This document shows, piece after piece, positions 1 to 9,961 of a DNA stretch of 64,000 nucleotides. The translations under genes and the position numbers were made by a program. Origin of the DNA: Pandoraea iniqua (GTDB lineage Bacteria > Pseudomonadota > Gammaproteobacteria > Burkholderiales > Burkholderiaceae); assembly GCF_902459685.1 (NCBI RefSeq), contig NZ_CABPSF010000003.1, positions 620,001 to 684,000 of the forward strand, given 5' to 3'. The first letter of the stretch is position 1. Each line of letters starts with the position of its first letter. The notes under the pieces were generated by a model that saw nothing but the letters and a program-made list of their open reading frames with translations, did not search any database and had not been told where the DNA came from.

Positions 1-20
1 TCCTCACCTTGTGACACCTT

Positions 21-1328
21 GTGAGTTACGTGCGCATGTTGCCTTCTCTGCCTGCCAACGCTTCTCGTCGCCGCCGGTTCGCCCTGGCGCTCACCACCAC
101 GGCCATCGCCGTCGCCGCGCTGGCCGCCTGCTCGCGCAAGGCGCCGCCCGAGCCACCGCCGCGCCCGGTGGTCGCGATGGCGGCGAAAACCGCCGAGCAG
201 ACGCCAATCGCCTCGCTCCCCGCCCAGATCGAAGCCCGTTACGCCACGCCGCTGTCGTTTCGCGTCGCAGGCAAGATTATTGACCGCTCGGTACGGCTCG
301 GCGATGCGGTGAAGGCCGGTCAGGTCGTCGCGCGTCTCGACCCCGCGGATCTGTCGAAGAACGCCGCCAGTGCGCGCGCCCAGCTCGACGCCGCCCAGCA
401 TCAGCTCGACTTCGCGACGCAGACCGTCACCCGTGACCGGGCGCAGGCGAAAGAAAACCTGATCGCACCCGCGCAACTGGAACAGTCTGAAAACGCTTAC
501 GCGAGTGCGCTCGCGCAGCGCAATCAGGCGACCCAGCAGGCCGCGTTGGCCGGTGACCAATTGAGCTACGGCAACCTCAAGGCCGATCGCGATGGCGTGA
601 TTACCGCCGAGCAGGCCGATACTGGACAGAACGTCAGCGCCGGCCAACCGGTGTATCAACTCGCATGGACGGGCGATGTCGACGTGATTGCCGACGTGCC
701 CGAAGTCGCGCTCGGTGCGTTCCGCATCGGCCAGATGGCGACCGTCTCGCTGCCGGCCATGCCGGGCAAGACGTGGCAGGCCCGCGTGCGTGAAGTCGCG
801 CCGGCGGCCGACCCGCAAAGCCGCACGTATCGCGCCAAACTCTCGCTGCTCTCCCCCGGCCCCGATGTGAAGCTCGGCATGACGGCGAATGTCGCGTTTG
901 CCCAGCCACTGCCGGGTAGCGCTCCGGCCCCGGCCGCCGCGGCAACGTCGGCGTCTGCACCGGCGGCTGCCTCGCCGTCCACGGCCAGTGGTGCCGCTGC
1001 GGCCGGTGGCACCGACGCCACCACGGCTGCTGCGCATGACACTTCCGCCAATGCCGCCAATACCGCCATCCCCGCGGGCCCGGCGATCACGCTGCCGTCC
1101 ACGGCCCTCTTCCACGATGGCAATCAGCCCGCCGTCTGGGTGGTCAAGCAGGACGACACGCTGGTACTGCGTCGCGTGAAGGTCGCCCGCTACGGCGAAC
1201 GCACCGTGACGGTGGCCGGTGGCATCCAGCCGGGCGAGCGCATCGTCTGGCAAGGGGTGCATACCGTGACCGCGGGCGAAAAGGTTCGCGTGGTGGCACC
1301 GCTGCACCCTGAGGACTTCGCGTCATGA
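21..1328 (+). CDS. RND efflux periplasmic adaptor (membrane fusion lipoprotein)
   Basis: Periplasmic adaptor that would bridge the inner-membrane RND pump and the outer-membrane channel. The 435-residue product has an arginine-rich start, a hydrophobic stretch and a lipobox (LAAC, Cys37), so it should be a lipid-anchored adaptor. The biotinyl-lipoyl/hairpin part and the beta-barrel part (DVDVIADVPEVALG region) follow. An unusual Ala/Ser/Thr/Pro-rich insert of about 60 residues (roughly 295-355) separates the barrel from the membrane-proximal domain. The GTG at 21 is used here; an ATG at 36 in the same frame would still keep the signal peptide. The stop overlaps the pump start by 4 nt, so it is the first gene of a four-gene operon. 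Substrate cannot be read from the sequence. Confidence 0.9.
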   Translation: MSYVRMLPSLPANASRRRRFALALTTTAIAVAALAACSRKAPPEPPPRPVVAMAAKTAEQTPIASLPAQIEARYATPLSFRVAGKIIDRSVRLGDAVKAGQVVARLDPADLSKNAASARAQLDAAQHQLDFATQTVTRDRAQAKENLIAPAQLEQSENAYASALAQRNQATQQAALAGDQLSYGNLKADRDGVITAEQADTGQNVSAGQPVYQLAWTGDVDVIADVPEVALGAFRIGQMATVSLPAMPGKTWQARVREVAPAADPQSRTYRAKLSLLSPGPDVKLGMTANVAFAQPLPGSAPAPAAAATSASAPAAASPSTASGAAAAGGTDATTAAAHDTSANAANTAIPAGPAITLPSTALFHDGNQPAVWVVKQDDTLVLRRVKVARYGERTVTVAGGIQPGERIVWQGVHTVTAGEKVRVVAPLHPEDFAS

Positions 1329-4300
1329 GCGCGCAGGACGGGAAGCCGCCCGTGCCCCAGACACCAGACACCGCACCCGCCGAGCCGCACGACTACCGCC
1401 ACGAAGAAGGGAGTTTCAACCTTTCGGCATGGGCGCTGCGTCACCGCGCGCTCGTGGTGTTTCTCATCGCGATGGCGACGATCTTCGGCATTCTTGCGTA
1501 CTCGCGTCTCGCGCAGTCCGAAGACCCGCCATTCACCTTCCGTGTGATGGTGATCCGCACGTTCTGGCCGGGCGCGACCGCCAAGCAGGTGCAGGAACAG
1601 GTCACCGACCGCATCGCGCGCAAGTTGCAGGAGATGCCGTCCATCGACTTCCAGCGCAGCTATTCGCGCCCGGGCGAGTCGTTGCTGTTCTTCTCGATGA
1701 AGGATTCGGCACCCGCCAGTGAAGTGCCGGAGGAGTGGTATCAGGTTCGCAAGAAGGTCGGCGACATTGCCTACACGCTGCCGCCCGGCGTGCAAGGGCC
1801 GTTCTTCAACGACGAGTTCGGCGACGTCTACACGCACATCTTCACACTCGAAGGCGACGGCTTCGGCCCCGCCCAGTTGCGCGACTACGCCGACGCGCTG
1901 CGCACCGTGCTGCTGCGCGTGCCCGGTGTTGCCAAGGTCGATTACTTCGGTGATCAGGACCAGCGCATTTATGTCGAAATCAGCAACACTCAGCTCACGC
2001 GTCTCGGTATCTCGCCGAACCAGATTGCCGAAGCGGTCAACGGCCAGAACGCCGTGTCGCCTGCGGGCACCATCGAAGCCCCCAACGATCGCGTCGTCGT
2101 GCGCCCGAGCGGCCAGTTCCGCAACGTGCAGGAGCTAGCCGACACGCTGATCCGCGTGAACAACCGCACGTTCCGGCTTGGCGACATTGCCACGATCAAG
2201 CGCGGTTATGTCGACCCGCCGGTCACGGAAATGCGCTTCGCCGGCAAGCCCGTGCTCGGCATCGGCATCACCATGCAGAAGGGGCAGGACGTCGTCCACC
2301 TTGGCAAGGCGCTGGCCAGCACCATGACCGATCTGCGGGCGCAGCTGCCCGCCGGGCTCAAGCTCACCGAAGTGGCGAGCATGTCGCAATCGGTGTCGCA
2401 CTCCGTCGACGACTTCCTCGAAGCCGTGGCCGAAGCCGTGGCCATCGTGCTGGTCGTCAGTCTGCTGTCGCTGGGATTCCGCACCGGCATGGTGGTGGTG
2501 ATTTCGATTCCGGTCGTGCTCGCCGTCACGTCGCTGTTCATGTACATCTTCGACATCGGCCTGCACAAGGTGTCGCTCGGCACGCTGATTCTGGCGCTGG
2601 GTCTGCTGGTCGACGACGCCATCATTGCCGTCGAAATGATGGCCGTGAAGCTCTCGCAGGGCTGGAATCGCAAACGCGCCGCTGCGTTTGCCTACACCAG
2701 CACCGCGTTCCCGATGCTGACCGGCACGCTGGTGACGGTGGCGGGCTTCCTGCCGATCGCGCTGGCGAAGTCGAGCACCGGCGAGTACACGCGCTCGATC
2801 TTCGAGGTCTCGGCCATTGCCCTGCTGGCGTCGTGGCTCGCGGCCGTGGTGCTGATTCCGCTGCTCGGCTACAAGCTGCTGCCCGAGCGCAAGCGTGAGG
2901 CGCATCACGGCGACGATCACGAGCACGAGGTGTATGACACCAAGTTCTACAACCGCCTGCGCGGCTGGCTCACGTGGTGTATCGAGCGAAAAATCGTCGT
3001 GCTGGTGATTACCGTCGTGCTGTTCCTGATCGCGATGGCGGGCTTCTCGCTGATTCCGCAGCAGTTCTTCCCGAGTTCGGACCGGCCCGAGTTGATGGTC
3101 GACCTGCGCTTGCAGGAAGGCGCGTCGTATCAGGCCACGCTGCGCGAAACCGAGCGCCTCGAAAAGCTGCTCGAAGGCCGCAAGGAAATCGACCATACGG
3201 TCAGCTTTGTCGGCACCGGCGCACCGCGCTTCTACCTGCCGCTCGATCAGCAACTACCTACGCCTAACTTCGCGCAACTGGTGGTCACGGCCAAGTCGGT
3301 GGAAGACCGAGAGGCCTTGGCCCAATGGCTCGAACCGAAGTTGCGGGAAGCCATGCCGGGCGTGCGCACTCGCCTCTCGCGTCTGGAAAACGGGCCGCCG
3401 GTCGGCTTTCCGGTGCAGTTCCGCGTGAGCGGCGACGACATCGGCACCGTGCGCAAGATCTCCGAGCAGGTGGCCGACGTGATGCGCGCCAACGGCGATA
3501 CCGTCGATGTGCAGTTCGACTGGGACGAGCCGTCGCAACGCTCGGTACGCTTCGAAGTCGATCAGCAGAAGGCGCGCGCGCTCGGCGTGAGTTCGTCGGA
3601 CATCGCCAACTTCATCGCCATGACGCTCACCGGCTACGACATGAGCCAGTACCGCGAGCGCGACAAGCTGATCGCGATCACGCTGCGGGCACCGAAGAAC
3701 GAACGCATGGACCCGGCCAAGCTCGCCACGATGGCGATGCCGACGCCGAACGGCCCAGTGCCGCTGGCGACGCTCGGCCACGTGGTCAACGATCTGGAAT
3801 ACGGCGTGATCTGGGAGCGCGACCGTCAACCGACGATCACCGTGCGCTCGGACGTGCGCGCCGGCAAGCAAGGGATCGATGTGACCGAAGCGGTCTACAA
3901 GAAGCTTGGCGATATTCGCAAGGCGCTGCCGGTGGGCTATCGCATCGAAATCGGCGGTTCGGTGGAAGAGTCGGGCAAGGGGCAGTCGTCGATCATGGCG
4001 CAAATGCCGATCATGATCATTGTCGTGCTCACGCTGCTGATGATTCAGCTTCAGAGCTTCGCGCGCACCATGCTGGTGGTGCTCACCGCACCGCTCGGCA
4101 TGATCGGCGTGGTCGCTACGCTGCTGTTGTTCGGCAAGCCATTTGGATTTGTGGCCATGCTCGGCGTGATTGCCATGTTCGGCATCATCATGCGCAACTC
4201 GGTGATTCTGGTCGATCAGATCGAGCAGGACGTGGCCGCCGGCCATCCGCGCTTTGACGCCATCGTCAGCGCGACGGTACGACGCTTCCGGCCGATCACG

Positions 4301-4558
4301 CTGACTGCCGCGGCGGCGGTGCTCGCCCTCATCCCACTGTTGCGCAGCAACTTCTTCGGCCCGATGGCGACCGCACTGATGGGCGGCATTACCAGCGCCA
4401 CCGTGTTGACCGTGTTTTTCCTGCCGGCGTTGTATGCCACGGCGTTCCGCGTGCGGCATGACGAGCGTGCCTCGCATGCCCCGACGGGTTCGAATGGCCC
4501 GGGCAATCCGCCCGCCAGTGCGCACGACAACGGCATTCCGCAAGGAGACCGCTCATGA
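1325..4558 (+). CDS. RND efflux pump, inner-membrane permease
   Basis: Proton-driven RND (HAE1-type) exporter of 1077 residues, the normal size. The first transmembrane helix follows the typical NLSAWALRHR start, the two large periplasmic loops are present, and the proton-relay pair in TM4 is visible as LLVDDAIIAVE (Asp430 and Asp431). A histidine/acid-rich cytoplasmic linker (HHGDDHEHE) joins the two halves. The ATG overlaps the adaptor stop (ATGA), and its own stop overlaps the next gene in the same way, which means tight translational coupling. The N-terminus resembles the TriC/VexF-like branch rather than AcrB, but I would not name a substrate. Confidence 0.95.
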   Translation: MSAQDGKPPVPQTPDTAPAEPHDYRHEEGSFNLSAWALRHRALVVFLIAMATIFGILAYSRLAQSEDPPFTFRVMVIRTFWPGATAKQVQEQVTDRIARKLQEMPSIDFQRSYSRPGESLLFFSMKDSAPASEVPEEWYQVRKKVGDIAYTLPPGVQGPFFNDEFGDVYTHIFTLEGDGFGPAQLRDYADALRTVLLRVPGVAKVDYFGDQDQRIYVEISNTQLTRLGISPNQIAEAVNGQNAVSPAGTIEAPNDRVVVRPSGQFRNVQELADTLIRVNNRTFRLGDIATIKRGYVDPPVTEMRFAGKPVLGIGITMQKGQDVVHLGKALASTMTDLRAQLPAGLKLTEVASMSQSVSHSVDDFLEAVAEAVAIVLVVSLLSLGFRTGMVVVISIPVVLAVTSLFMYIFDIGLHKVSLGTLILALGLLVDDAIIAVEMMAVKLSQGWNRKRAAAFAYTSTAFPMLTGTLVTVAGFLPIALAKSSTGEYTRSIFEVSAIALLASWLAAVVLIPLLGYKLLPERKREAHHGDDHEHEVYDTKFYNRLRGWLTWCIERKIVVLVITVVLFLIAMAGFSLIPQQFFPSSDRPELMVDLRLQEGASYQATLRETERLEKLLEGRKEIDHTVSFVGTGAPRFYLPLDQQLPTPNFAQLVVTAKSVEDREALAQWLEPKLREAMPGVRTRLSRLENGPPVGFPVQFRVSGDDIGTVRKISEQVADVMRANGDTVDVQFDWDEPSQRSVRFEVDQQKARALGVSSSDIANFIAMTLTGYDMSQYRERDKLIAITLRAPKNERMDPAKLATMAMPTPNGPVPLATLGHVVNDLEYGVIWERDRQPTITVRSDVRAGKQGIDVTEAVYKKLGDIRKALPVGYRIEIGGSVEESGKGQSSIMAQMPIMIIVVLTLLMIQLQSFARTMLVVLTAPLGMIGVVATLLLFGKPFGFVAMLGVIAMFGIIMRNSVILVDQIEQDVAAGHPRFDAIVSATVRRFRPITLTAAAAVLALIPLLRSNFFGPMATALMGGITSATVLTVFFLPALYATAFRVRHDERASHAPTGSNGPGNPPASAHDNGIPQGDRS

Positions 4559-6153
4559 CCCCGCGATTCACTTTGCGATCCACATTGCACTCGGTATCGC
4601 GCCCTGCATTGCGCCGATATGCCCCCCTCGCCGCCCTGCTCCCGCTGTGGCTCGGTGCCTGCTCGTTCGCGCCAAGCGACAAGCCGCCCGTCATGCCCTC
4701 GCCTGCGCAGTACGGTACCAACACCTTGCCTGAGCGCACGGTAACGGCACAGGGCACGTCGCAGCAGTTCGACGTTGGGGCGGCGCCCGTCAAAGCGTGG
4801 TGGCAAGCCTATCGCTCGGACAAGCTCAACGCGCTGGTGGAAGAAGGCTTGCGCAACAGCCCGAATCTGTCGGCGGCCGATCATGCGTTGCAAGCCGCAC
4901 GTGAACAGTTGAAGGCGCAGATCGGCTCATCGCTGTTCCCGTCGATCGACATCGGCGGCGAGGCGGCGCGCGAGCGCAATCTCGGCATCCCGACCTTCGG
5001 GCCGCCCACGGCGCTGTACAACATGTTCGTGGGTCAGATTCAGGCCCGCTACACGTTCGACTTCTTCGGCGCGTCGCGCTTTGCCAATGCGTCGCTGGCG
5101 GCACAAGTCGACCAGCAGGCATTCCAGCTCGAAGCGTCGCGGCAGGCTTTGGCGGCCAATATCGTCGCCGGGACCATCAGCGCGTCGGTGCTCGGTGCGC
5201 AGGTCAAGGCTACGGAGCGGCTGGTCGATCTGGCGCAGGCCGATGCCAACGAGATGGCACGCCGCGAAGTCCTCGGTGCCGTGTCGCGTTCGGACGCGTT
5301 GTCGTCCGCCCAGAACGCCGAGTCGCTCGCGGCGTCGCTGCCGGGTTTGCGTGCGCAGTGGCAGTCCACCCGTCACGCGCTGGCCGTGTTGCTGGGCCGC
5401 ACGCCCGATCAGGCACCCGATGACTTGCCGTTGGGCGAACTGCGCGTACCGCAATCGGTGCCGGTCGCTGTGCCGTCGACATTGCTGCAAACGCGCCCCG
5501 ACATTCAGGCGGCGGAAATGGCGTTGAAAGCGGCGTCGGCAGAAGTTGGCGTCGCGACGGCGCAGATGTTCCCGAGCCTGTCGCTGACGGCATCGATGGG
5601 CAAAGGCGGCTTCAACTGGCCGACGGTGATGTCGAACGCCGGGTCGCTGTGGAGCATTGCCGCGTCGATCTCGCAGCCGATTTTCCACGGCGGCGCCCTG
5701 CTCGCTCAGCGTCGCGCGGCACAGGCCACGTATGAGGCGGCCGTCGATCAATACAAGCAGACGGTGCTCACCGCGTTCAAGAACGTGGCCGACACGCTTG
5801 CCTCGCTCGACGCGGACAACACATCGCTGCTGCATGCGGATAACGCGAGCGCCGCGGCCGAGCAGGTGTACCGCGACACGGCCGCGCGCGTGAGGCTGGG
5901 CGCCCTGCCGACATCGGCGGCGCGGGGCCGGGAGCAGCAGTACTGGAACGCCTATATGACGACAGTGCGTGCAACCGGCGCGCGTTTGTCGGATACTGCG
6001 CTCCTGTTTTATGCGATGGGCGTGCCGCCCGAGCCAACGGCCGACGCTGCCAAAACCTCGACCTCACCGGCACCGGTGAACGGGGCGAAGGCTGGCGCGG
6101 TGGGAGAAGCCGAGGGACAGGCACGCACGTCGCAAGACGTTGCGAGACGATGA
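4555..6153 (+). CDS. Outer-membrane efflux lipoprotein (NodT/OprM family)
   Basis: Outer-membrane channel component of the tripartite pump, 532 residues. The N-terminus carries a lipoprotein signal ending in LGAC (Cys36). Two OEP repeats follow, with the typical VPSTLLQTRPDIQAAE segment between them. The C-terminal tail (last 40 or so residues) is low-complexity, Ala/Thr/Pro-rich. Start overlaps the pump stop by 4 nt and its stop overlaps the TetR gene by 4 nt, so all three pump parts and the regulator come from one message. Confidence 0.93.
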   Translation: MTPRFTLRSTLHSVSRPALRRYAPLAALLPLWLGACSFAPSDKPPVMPSPAQYGTNTLPERTVTAQGTSQQFDVGAAPVKAWWQAYRSDKLNALVEEGLRNSPNLSAADHALQAAREQLKAQIGSSLFPSIDIGGEAARERNLGIPTFGPPTALYNMFVGQIQARYTFDFFGASRFANASLAAQVDQQAFQLEASRQALAANIVAGTISASVLGAQVKATERLVDLAQADANEMARREVLGAVSRSDALSSAQNAESLAASLPGLRAQWQSTRHALAVLLGRTPDQAPDDLPLGELRVPQSVPVAVPSTLLQTRPDIQAAEMALKAASAEVGVATAQMFPSLSLTASMGKGGFNWPTVMSNAGSLWSIAASISQPIFHGGALLAQRRAAQATYEAAVDQYKQTVLTAFKNVADTLASLDADNTSLLHADNASAAAEQVYRDTAARVRLGALPTSAARGREQQYWNAYMTTVRATGARLSDTALLFYAMGVPPEPTADAAKTSTSPAPVNGAKAGAVGEAEGQARTSQDVARR

Positions 6154-6812
6154 CTGCCACACCCATAACGCGGGGCCGACGCCCCAAACACCTGCCCGAT
6201 GGCCGCGCGGCGCTGCTTGCCGCTGCCATCGAGGCTTTCGCGCAGCTTGGCTACGACGGCGCGAACCTGCGCGGGATTGCCCGGGCGGCGAAGGTCGACG
6301 CCAGCCTCGTGCGCGTGCATTTCGGTTCGAAGGAACAGTTGTGGCGCGCGTGCGTCGACACGCTCGAAGCGGCGCTCACCGAGCCGGCCGAACAGATGCG
6401 CGCGCTGTCGCTCGACATTTCGCGTCCGGTTACCGACCGGCTGAAAGAAGCGATCGCCATCGTTGCCGCGCACGCGGTCAGTCACCCCGAACACAAGCAG
6501 TTCATTGCCCAGCACGCGGCGGAAACCGGCGAGCGCGGCGCGACACTGCACCGCCAGTTGGTGATGCCGGTCTACGACTGTATGGAGCCGCTGATCGTGC
6601 AGGGCATGGAAGCCGGGGTGGTGCGCGCCGAGCATCCGGCGATGTACTTCTGCCTGCTGGTGCACGCGCTGCACCCGCCACCCGGCTCGCCCGTGCTGAT
6701 GCAACTGATCGCGCCACAAGTGGGCGGCGAGGCGTTCGGCCCGGCGCTGATCAATCAGGTGGAAATGCTGTTTTTCGCGACGCCGAATGCTGCCACGCCG
6801 TCTAAGGCGTGA
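6150..6812 (+). CDS. TetR-family transcriptional regulator of the efflux operon
   Basis: 220-residue one-component regulator with an N-terminal helix-turn-helix (about residues 18-64, AAIEAFAQLGYDGANLRGIA then LVRVHFGSKEQLWR) and a larger ligand-binding C-terminal part of the CecR/YbiH type. It is the last gene of the pump operon (ATGA overlap with the outer-membrane gene), so it should be co-expressed with the pump and probably controls it. The usual layout has a divergent repressor; the co-operonic arrangement here suggests autoregulation together with the pump. The operator would lie upstream of position 21, outside the window. Confidence 0.88.
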   Translation: MTATPITRGRRPKHLPDGRAALLAAAIEAFAQLGYDGANLRGIARAAKVDASLVRVHFGSKEQLWRACVDTLEAALTEPAEQMRALSLDISRPVTDRLKEAIAIVAAHAVSHPEHKQFIAQHAAETGERGATLHRQLVMPVYDCMEPLIVQGMEAGVVRAEHPAMYFCLLVHALHPPPGSPVLMQLIAPQVGGEAFGPALINQVEMLFFATPNAATPSKA

Positions 6813-6816
6813 TCCG

Positions 6817-6846
6817 GTCAGCCGACGCCAACTAGCATCGGCTGAC
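6817..6846. terminator. Hairpin between converging tetR and MFS genes
   Basis: Perfect 9-bp arms GTCAGCCGA / TCGGCTGAC with a 12-nt loop, between the stops of two convergent genes. There is no strong T run on either side, so it is a possible bidirectional terminator rather than a textbook one. Confidence 0.5.
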
Positions 6847-6864
6847 GGTTCTCACTGAATAGCG

Positions 6865-8115
6865 CTACCGCACCGCCGCCCCCGGCGGCAAGCCGTCCGC
6901 TGGCGCTTCGGCCGTCGTTGTCAGCACCACGCCACGGCGCTCTCGGCCAAAGCCGATCATCACGGCGATCACCACCGCCACCGTCCCCGCGACAATTGCC
7001 ATCGCCAGACCGAAGTTGCCATCGTGCGCTTTCGCGATGGTGGTCTGCAAATTGGCGTTCACCGACGCAAACAGATTCCCCAACTGATACACCAGCCCCG
7101 GGAACGTCGCGCGGATCTCGTCAGGCGACAGTTCGTTCAAGTGCGCCGGGATCACACCCCACGCGCCCTGTACCGAAATCTGCATCAGGAATGCGCCGAC
7201 GGCGAGCAACACCGCGCCGCTGGAAAACGCCCACAACGGCAGCACCGGCAGCGCAATGAGCGCCGCAATCACGATGGCGCGCCGCCGGCCGATCTTCTCC
7301 GAAATCGCCCCGAAAAAGAGCCCGCCGATAATCGCGCCGATGTTGTACGTGATGGCAATCCAGCTCACCGTGTGCGGCAAGAACTTGTGCTGCACTTGCA
7401 GGAAGGTCGGATACAGATCCTGCGTGCCGTGCGAGAAGAAGTTGAACGCCGTCATCAGCACGATGGCGTACAGCGCCAGTTTCCAGTCTCGCGCCAACAC
7501 CTGAAGCAGGTTCGCGCGTGGCGTCGCTGCCTGTGTCGTGCCCTTCTGCCACGCAGGCGACTCGGGGACATGCCGCCGGATATAGAACACCAGCAGCGCC
7601 GGCAACACACCGACGAAGAACATGCCGCGCCACCCGATGCTCTCGTAGAACAAGCCATAGACGACGGACGCGAGCAGATAGCCGCTCGGATATCCCGCCT
7701 GCAACAACCCGGACACAATGCCGCGCGAATGCGTCGGCACACTCTCCATCGTCAGCGCCGCCCCCACACCCCACTCACCGCCCATCGCGATACCGAAGAG
7801 CGCGCGCAGTATCAGCAGCACCGTGAGACTCGGCGCGAAGCCCGAGGCTAACTCCAGCAACGCATACAGCAGGACGCTCGCCATCATCGCCGGGCGTCGG
7901 CCGAACCGGTCACCCAGCCGTCCGAAGATCAGCGCCCCGACCGGGCGCATCGCCAATGTCAGCAGCAGCGCAAACGCCACACTGCCAAGTTCGGTGTTGA
8001 ACTCCTTCGCGATGTCCTTCAACACGAACACCATCAAAAAGAAATCGAACGCGTCGAGCGTCCACCCCAAATAGCTTGCCGTTACCACATGCTTCTGTTG
8101 ACTCGTCCAGGCCAT
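6865..8115 (-). CDS. MFS transporter, sialate/lactate (SHS)-like
   Basis: Twelve-segment major facilitator of 416 residues, probably a proton symporter for a carboxylate. The start ASYLGWTLDAFDFFLM and the GRLGDRFGRRPAM loop are typical of the SHS (Jen1/NanT-like) group. The reading frame is open further upstream, but the ATG at 8115 has a GAAGGAG box in front of it and begins exactly at the family N-terminus, so I place the start there. The downstream partner on the opposite strand is the efflux regulator; there is no catabolic gene adjacent that would name the substrate. Confidence 0.88.
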   Translation of the reverse strand: MAWTSQQKHVVTASYLGWTLDAFDFFLMVFVLKDIAKEFNTELGSVAFALLLTLAMRPVGALIFGRLGDRFGRRPAMMASVLLYALLELASGFAPSLTVLLILRALFGIAMGGEWGVGAALTMESVPTHSRGIVSGLLQAGYPSGYLLASVVYGLFYESIGWRGMFFVGVLPALLVFYIRRHVPESPAWQKGTTQAATPRANLLQVLARDWKLALYAIVLMTAFNFFSHGTQDLYPTFLQVQHKFLPHTVSWIAITYNIGAIIGGLFFGAISEKIGRRRAIVIAALIALPVLPLWAFSSGAVLLAVGAFLMQISVQGAWGVIPAHLNELSPDEIRATFPGLVYQLGNLFASVNANLQTTIAKAHDGNFGLAMAIVAGTVAVVIAVMIGFGRERRGVVLTTTAEAPADGLPPGAAVR

Positions 8116-8296
8116 GGTGTCTCCTTCGTCGGCGGCAATGTGTGCGACGAAACCCACTCTACTCCTCAATTTGCGGACACGTAAAAGGACCCCGCCGTCG
8201 CTTCGGAACCCGCATGAATACGGGCTCCGGCCTTTATTGACGGGGGTTTCACCTGTTGTAACGTTTTGATGTGCAGCGCAGCAAATTGACGTGCTT

Positions 8297-9823
8297 TCAG
8301 CGCAACGCGCGCTGCACCACAGCGACGATCGCGACGCCCGCACAGACAAACGCGAGCAATGCAAACAGGTTGCTCGCCGCGAGCAGCAGCGCCTGCTGAT
8401 CGATGAGTTGCGACAGCCGCGCGAGCGCCGCCGCGTCGGTGTCGGGCGGCATGGAAAACGGCGTGACATTGCCGACCAGTTGGGTGCGCGCCATTGCCTC
8501 GCCGTACTGCAACCAGAGACTCGCCACGCCGGTGCCGCCCGCCGTCACGATCTGCCGCACGATGTTCTTGAACTGATACGCGTGGGCGAAATCGTCGACC
8601 GTGAACTCGCGATACGTAAGCCCCGCGACCAACGCCAGAATGAACGGCGTGGTCATCTGTTGCAGCAACATCGCTTCGAGCACGAGCGATAACGACACGC
8701 CCGGCATCATCCGTTGCGACGCCAGCCACGCTGCCGCAGCAAACATCACATAGCCGAGCGCAATCCAGCGCCGCTGTCCGACCAGATGCTGGTTGCCATA
8801 CGTGAACGCGGTCATGGCGACAAAGCCGATCAGCCCCGCCACGGTAATCGCCGTTCCTGTCGACTGAAACGTAAAGCCGAGCCCCGTCTGCAACGTGGTC
8901 GGCAGCACGTAGTTCCAGAGCCCGTTGAGGAAGTAGTACAGCGCGTAGAAGCCGAGACCGACCAGATAGCGCCGCCCGATCAGCCGTTTCGGATCGAGCC
9001 ACGGGTCGGGATGGCGGTGCTGATGCAGGAACACGCAACCAATGAGCGCCAGACCGATGATGGGTGTGAGCGCCACCGACGGTGAGCTGCGAATCTCGTA
9101 GAACCGCAAGTCGCCGAGACCGTGCAACAGCACGAGCGCGCCCGCGCCGAGAAAGACCACCGTGACCCAGTCCATGCCGCCCACGTCGAGCTGCCATGGT
9201 GCGAGCGACGCTTCGAGCCGGCGCGGGTAAGTCATGGCCACGAGCAGCAGCGTCGCCAGCGCAAGCACCACCTGCACCACGAAGATGACCCGCCAACTGA
9301 CATCCTGCATCAGCATCGACGTGACCCACGGCGCCAGCGCGGCGAGCCCGATTCCGCCGGTATTGAAGCCCATGAAAAGCGGCTTGCGCTCCTCACGCTC
9401 GGCGGCCAGTTGAATGATGATGCGCGACGCGGAGAACAGGCCGCCCGCGCCGAGCCCCTGCACAGCTTTCGCCAACGCGAGTTCGGTTGGGGTATTGCTC
9501 ACCGCGCACAGGCCGGCGCCAATGGCCGCAATGATGAGCCCCAGCAGCGTGAAACCGCGATAGCTCAGGTCGCGTGCGATACGTCCGAGCACCAGATTGG
9601 CGACGGTGGCCGCCGCCGCGTAGGAGGTCAGACTCCAGAGAAAGTCTTCCGGCGACGCGTGTATGCCGCCCCGAATGTGCGTGCCGCCAATGCCCATCAT
9701 CGACGAGGCGACGAAATCGACACCGGTCGAACACCCCAGCGCGAACGCAAACAAATACACCTGCGGCGCAGAAAGCTCGGGGTGCTTCGACAACAGCGGG
9801 CGGCCGGCACGGTCACTTGCCAT
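8297..9823 (-). CDS. MFS transporter, DHA2-like (about 14 membrane segments)
   Basis: 508-residue inner-membrane exporter-type permease with roughly 14 hydrophobic segments, related to the drug:H+ antiporter-2 group. The reading frame stays open far upstream, but that part runs antisense through the neighbouring flavoprotein gene. The ATG at 9823 has an AGGAG box 6 nt upstream and starts the membrane protein proper (LSAPQVYLFAFALGC). It is divergent from the flavoprotein gene at 9962; the 138-bp gap holds a 24-bp palindrome that may control both. Substrate unknown. Confidence 0.85.
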   Translation of the reverse strand: MASDRAGRPLLSKHPELSAPQVYLFAFALGCSTGVDFVASSMMGIGGTHIRGGIHASPEDFLWSLTSYAAAATVANLVLGRIARDLSYRGFTLLGLIIAAIGAGLCAVSNTPTELALAKAVQGLGAGGLFSASRIIIQLAAEREERKPLFMGFNTGGIGLAALAPWVTSMLMQDVSWRVIFVVQVVLALATLLLVAMTYPRRLEASLAPWQLDVGGMDWVTVVFLGAGALVLLHGLGDLRFYEIRSSPSVALTPIIGLALIGCVFLHQHRHPDPWLDPKRLIGRRYLVGLGFYALYYFLNGLWNYVLPTTLQTGLGFTFQSTGTAITVAGLIGFVAMTAFTYGNQHLVGQRRWIALGYVMFAAAAWLASQRMMPGVSLSLVLEAMLLQQMTTPFILALVAGLTYREFTVDDFAHAYQFKNIVRQIVTAGGTGVASLWLQYGEAMARTQLVGNVTPFSMPPDTDAAALARLSQLIDQQALLLAASNLFALLAFVCAGVAIVAVVQRALR

Positions 9824-9912
9824 CGCAGCTCCTGGGGCCTGTTCCGGAAGGGGGACGCAACGCCATCTTACCGGTATCGCACGGCTCGCAGACGCTGCAA
9901 TACGGGTGCAAT

Positions 9913-9936
9913 GCCAGTGCAATGCATTACACTGGC
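9913..9936. promoter_or_regulatory. 24-bp near-perfect palindrome (operator candidate)
   Basis: The arms GCCAGTG and CACTGGC frame a symmetric centre around AATGCATTA; only one base pair of the whole 24 breaks the symmetry. It lies between the divergent MFS (9823) and flavoprotein (9962) starts, where a TetR- or MarR-sized dimer could control both promoters. No regulator gene is adjacent. Confidence 0.55.
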
Positions 9937-9961
9937 GGCCAAACTCCAACGCTACTTCCAA

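Noticed and set aside
8205-8228. Terminator after the DHA2-like MFS gene
   Set aside because: GGAACCCG/CGGGCTCC arms have a mismatch and no T run follows; too weak to list.
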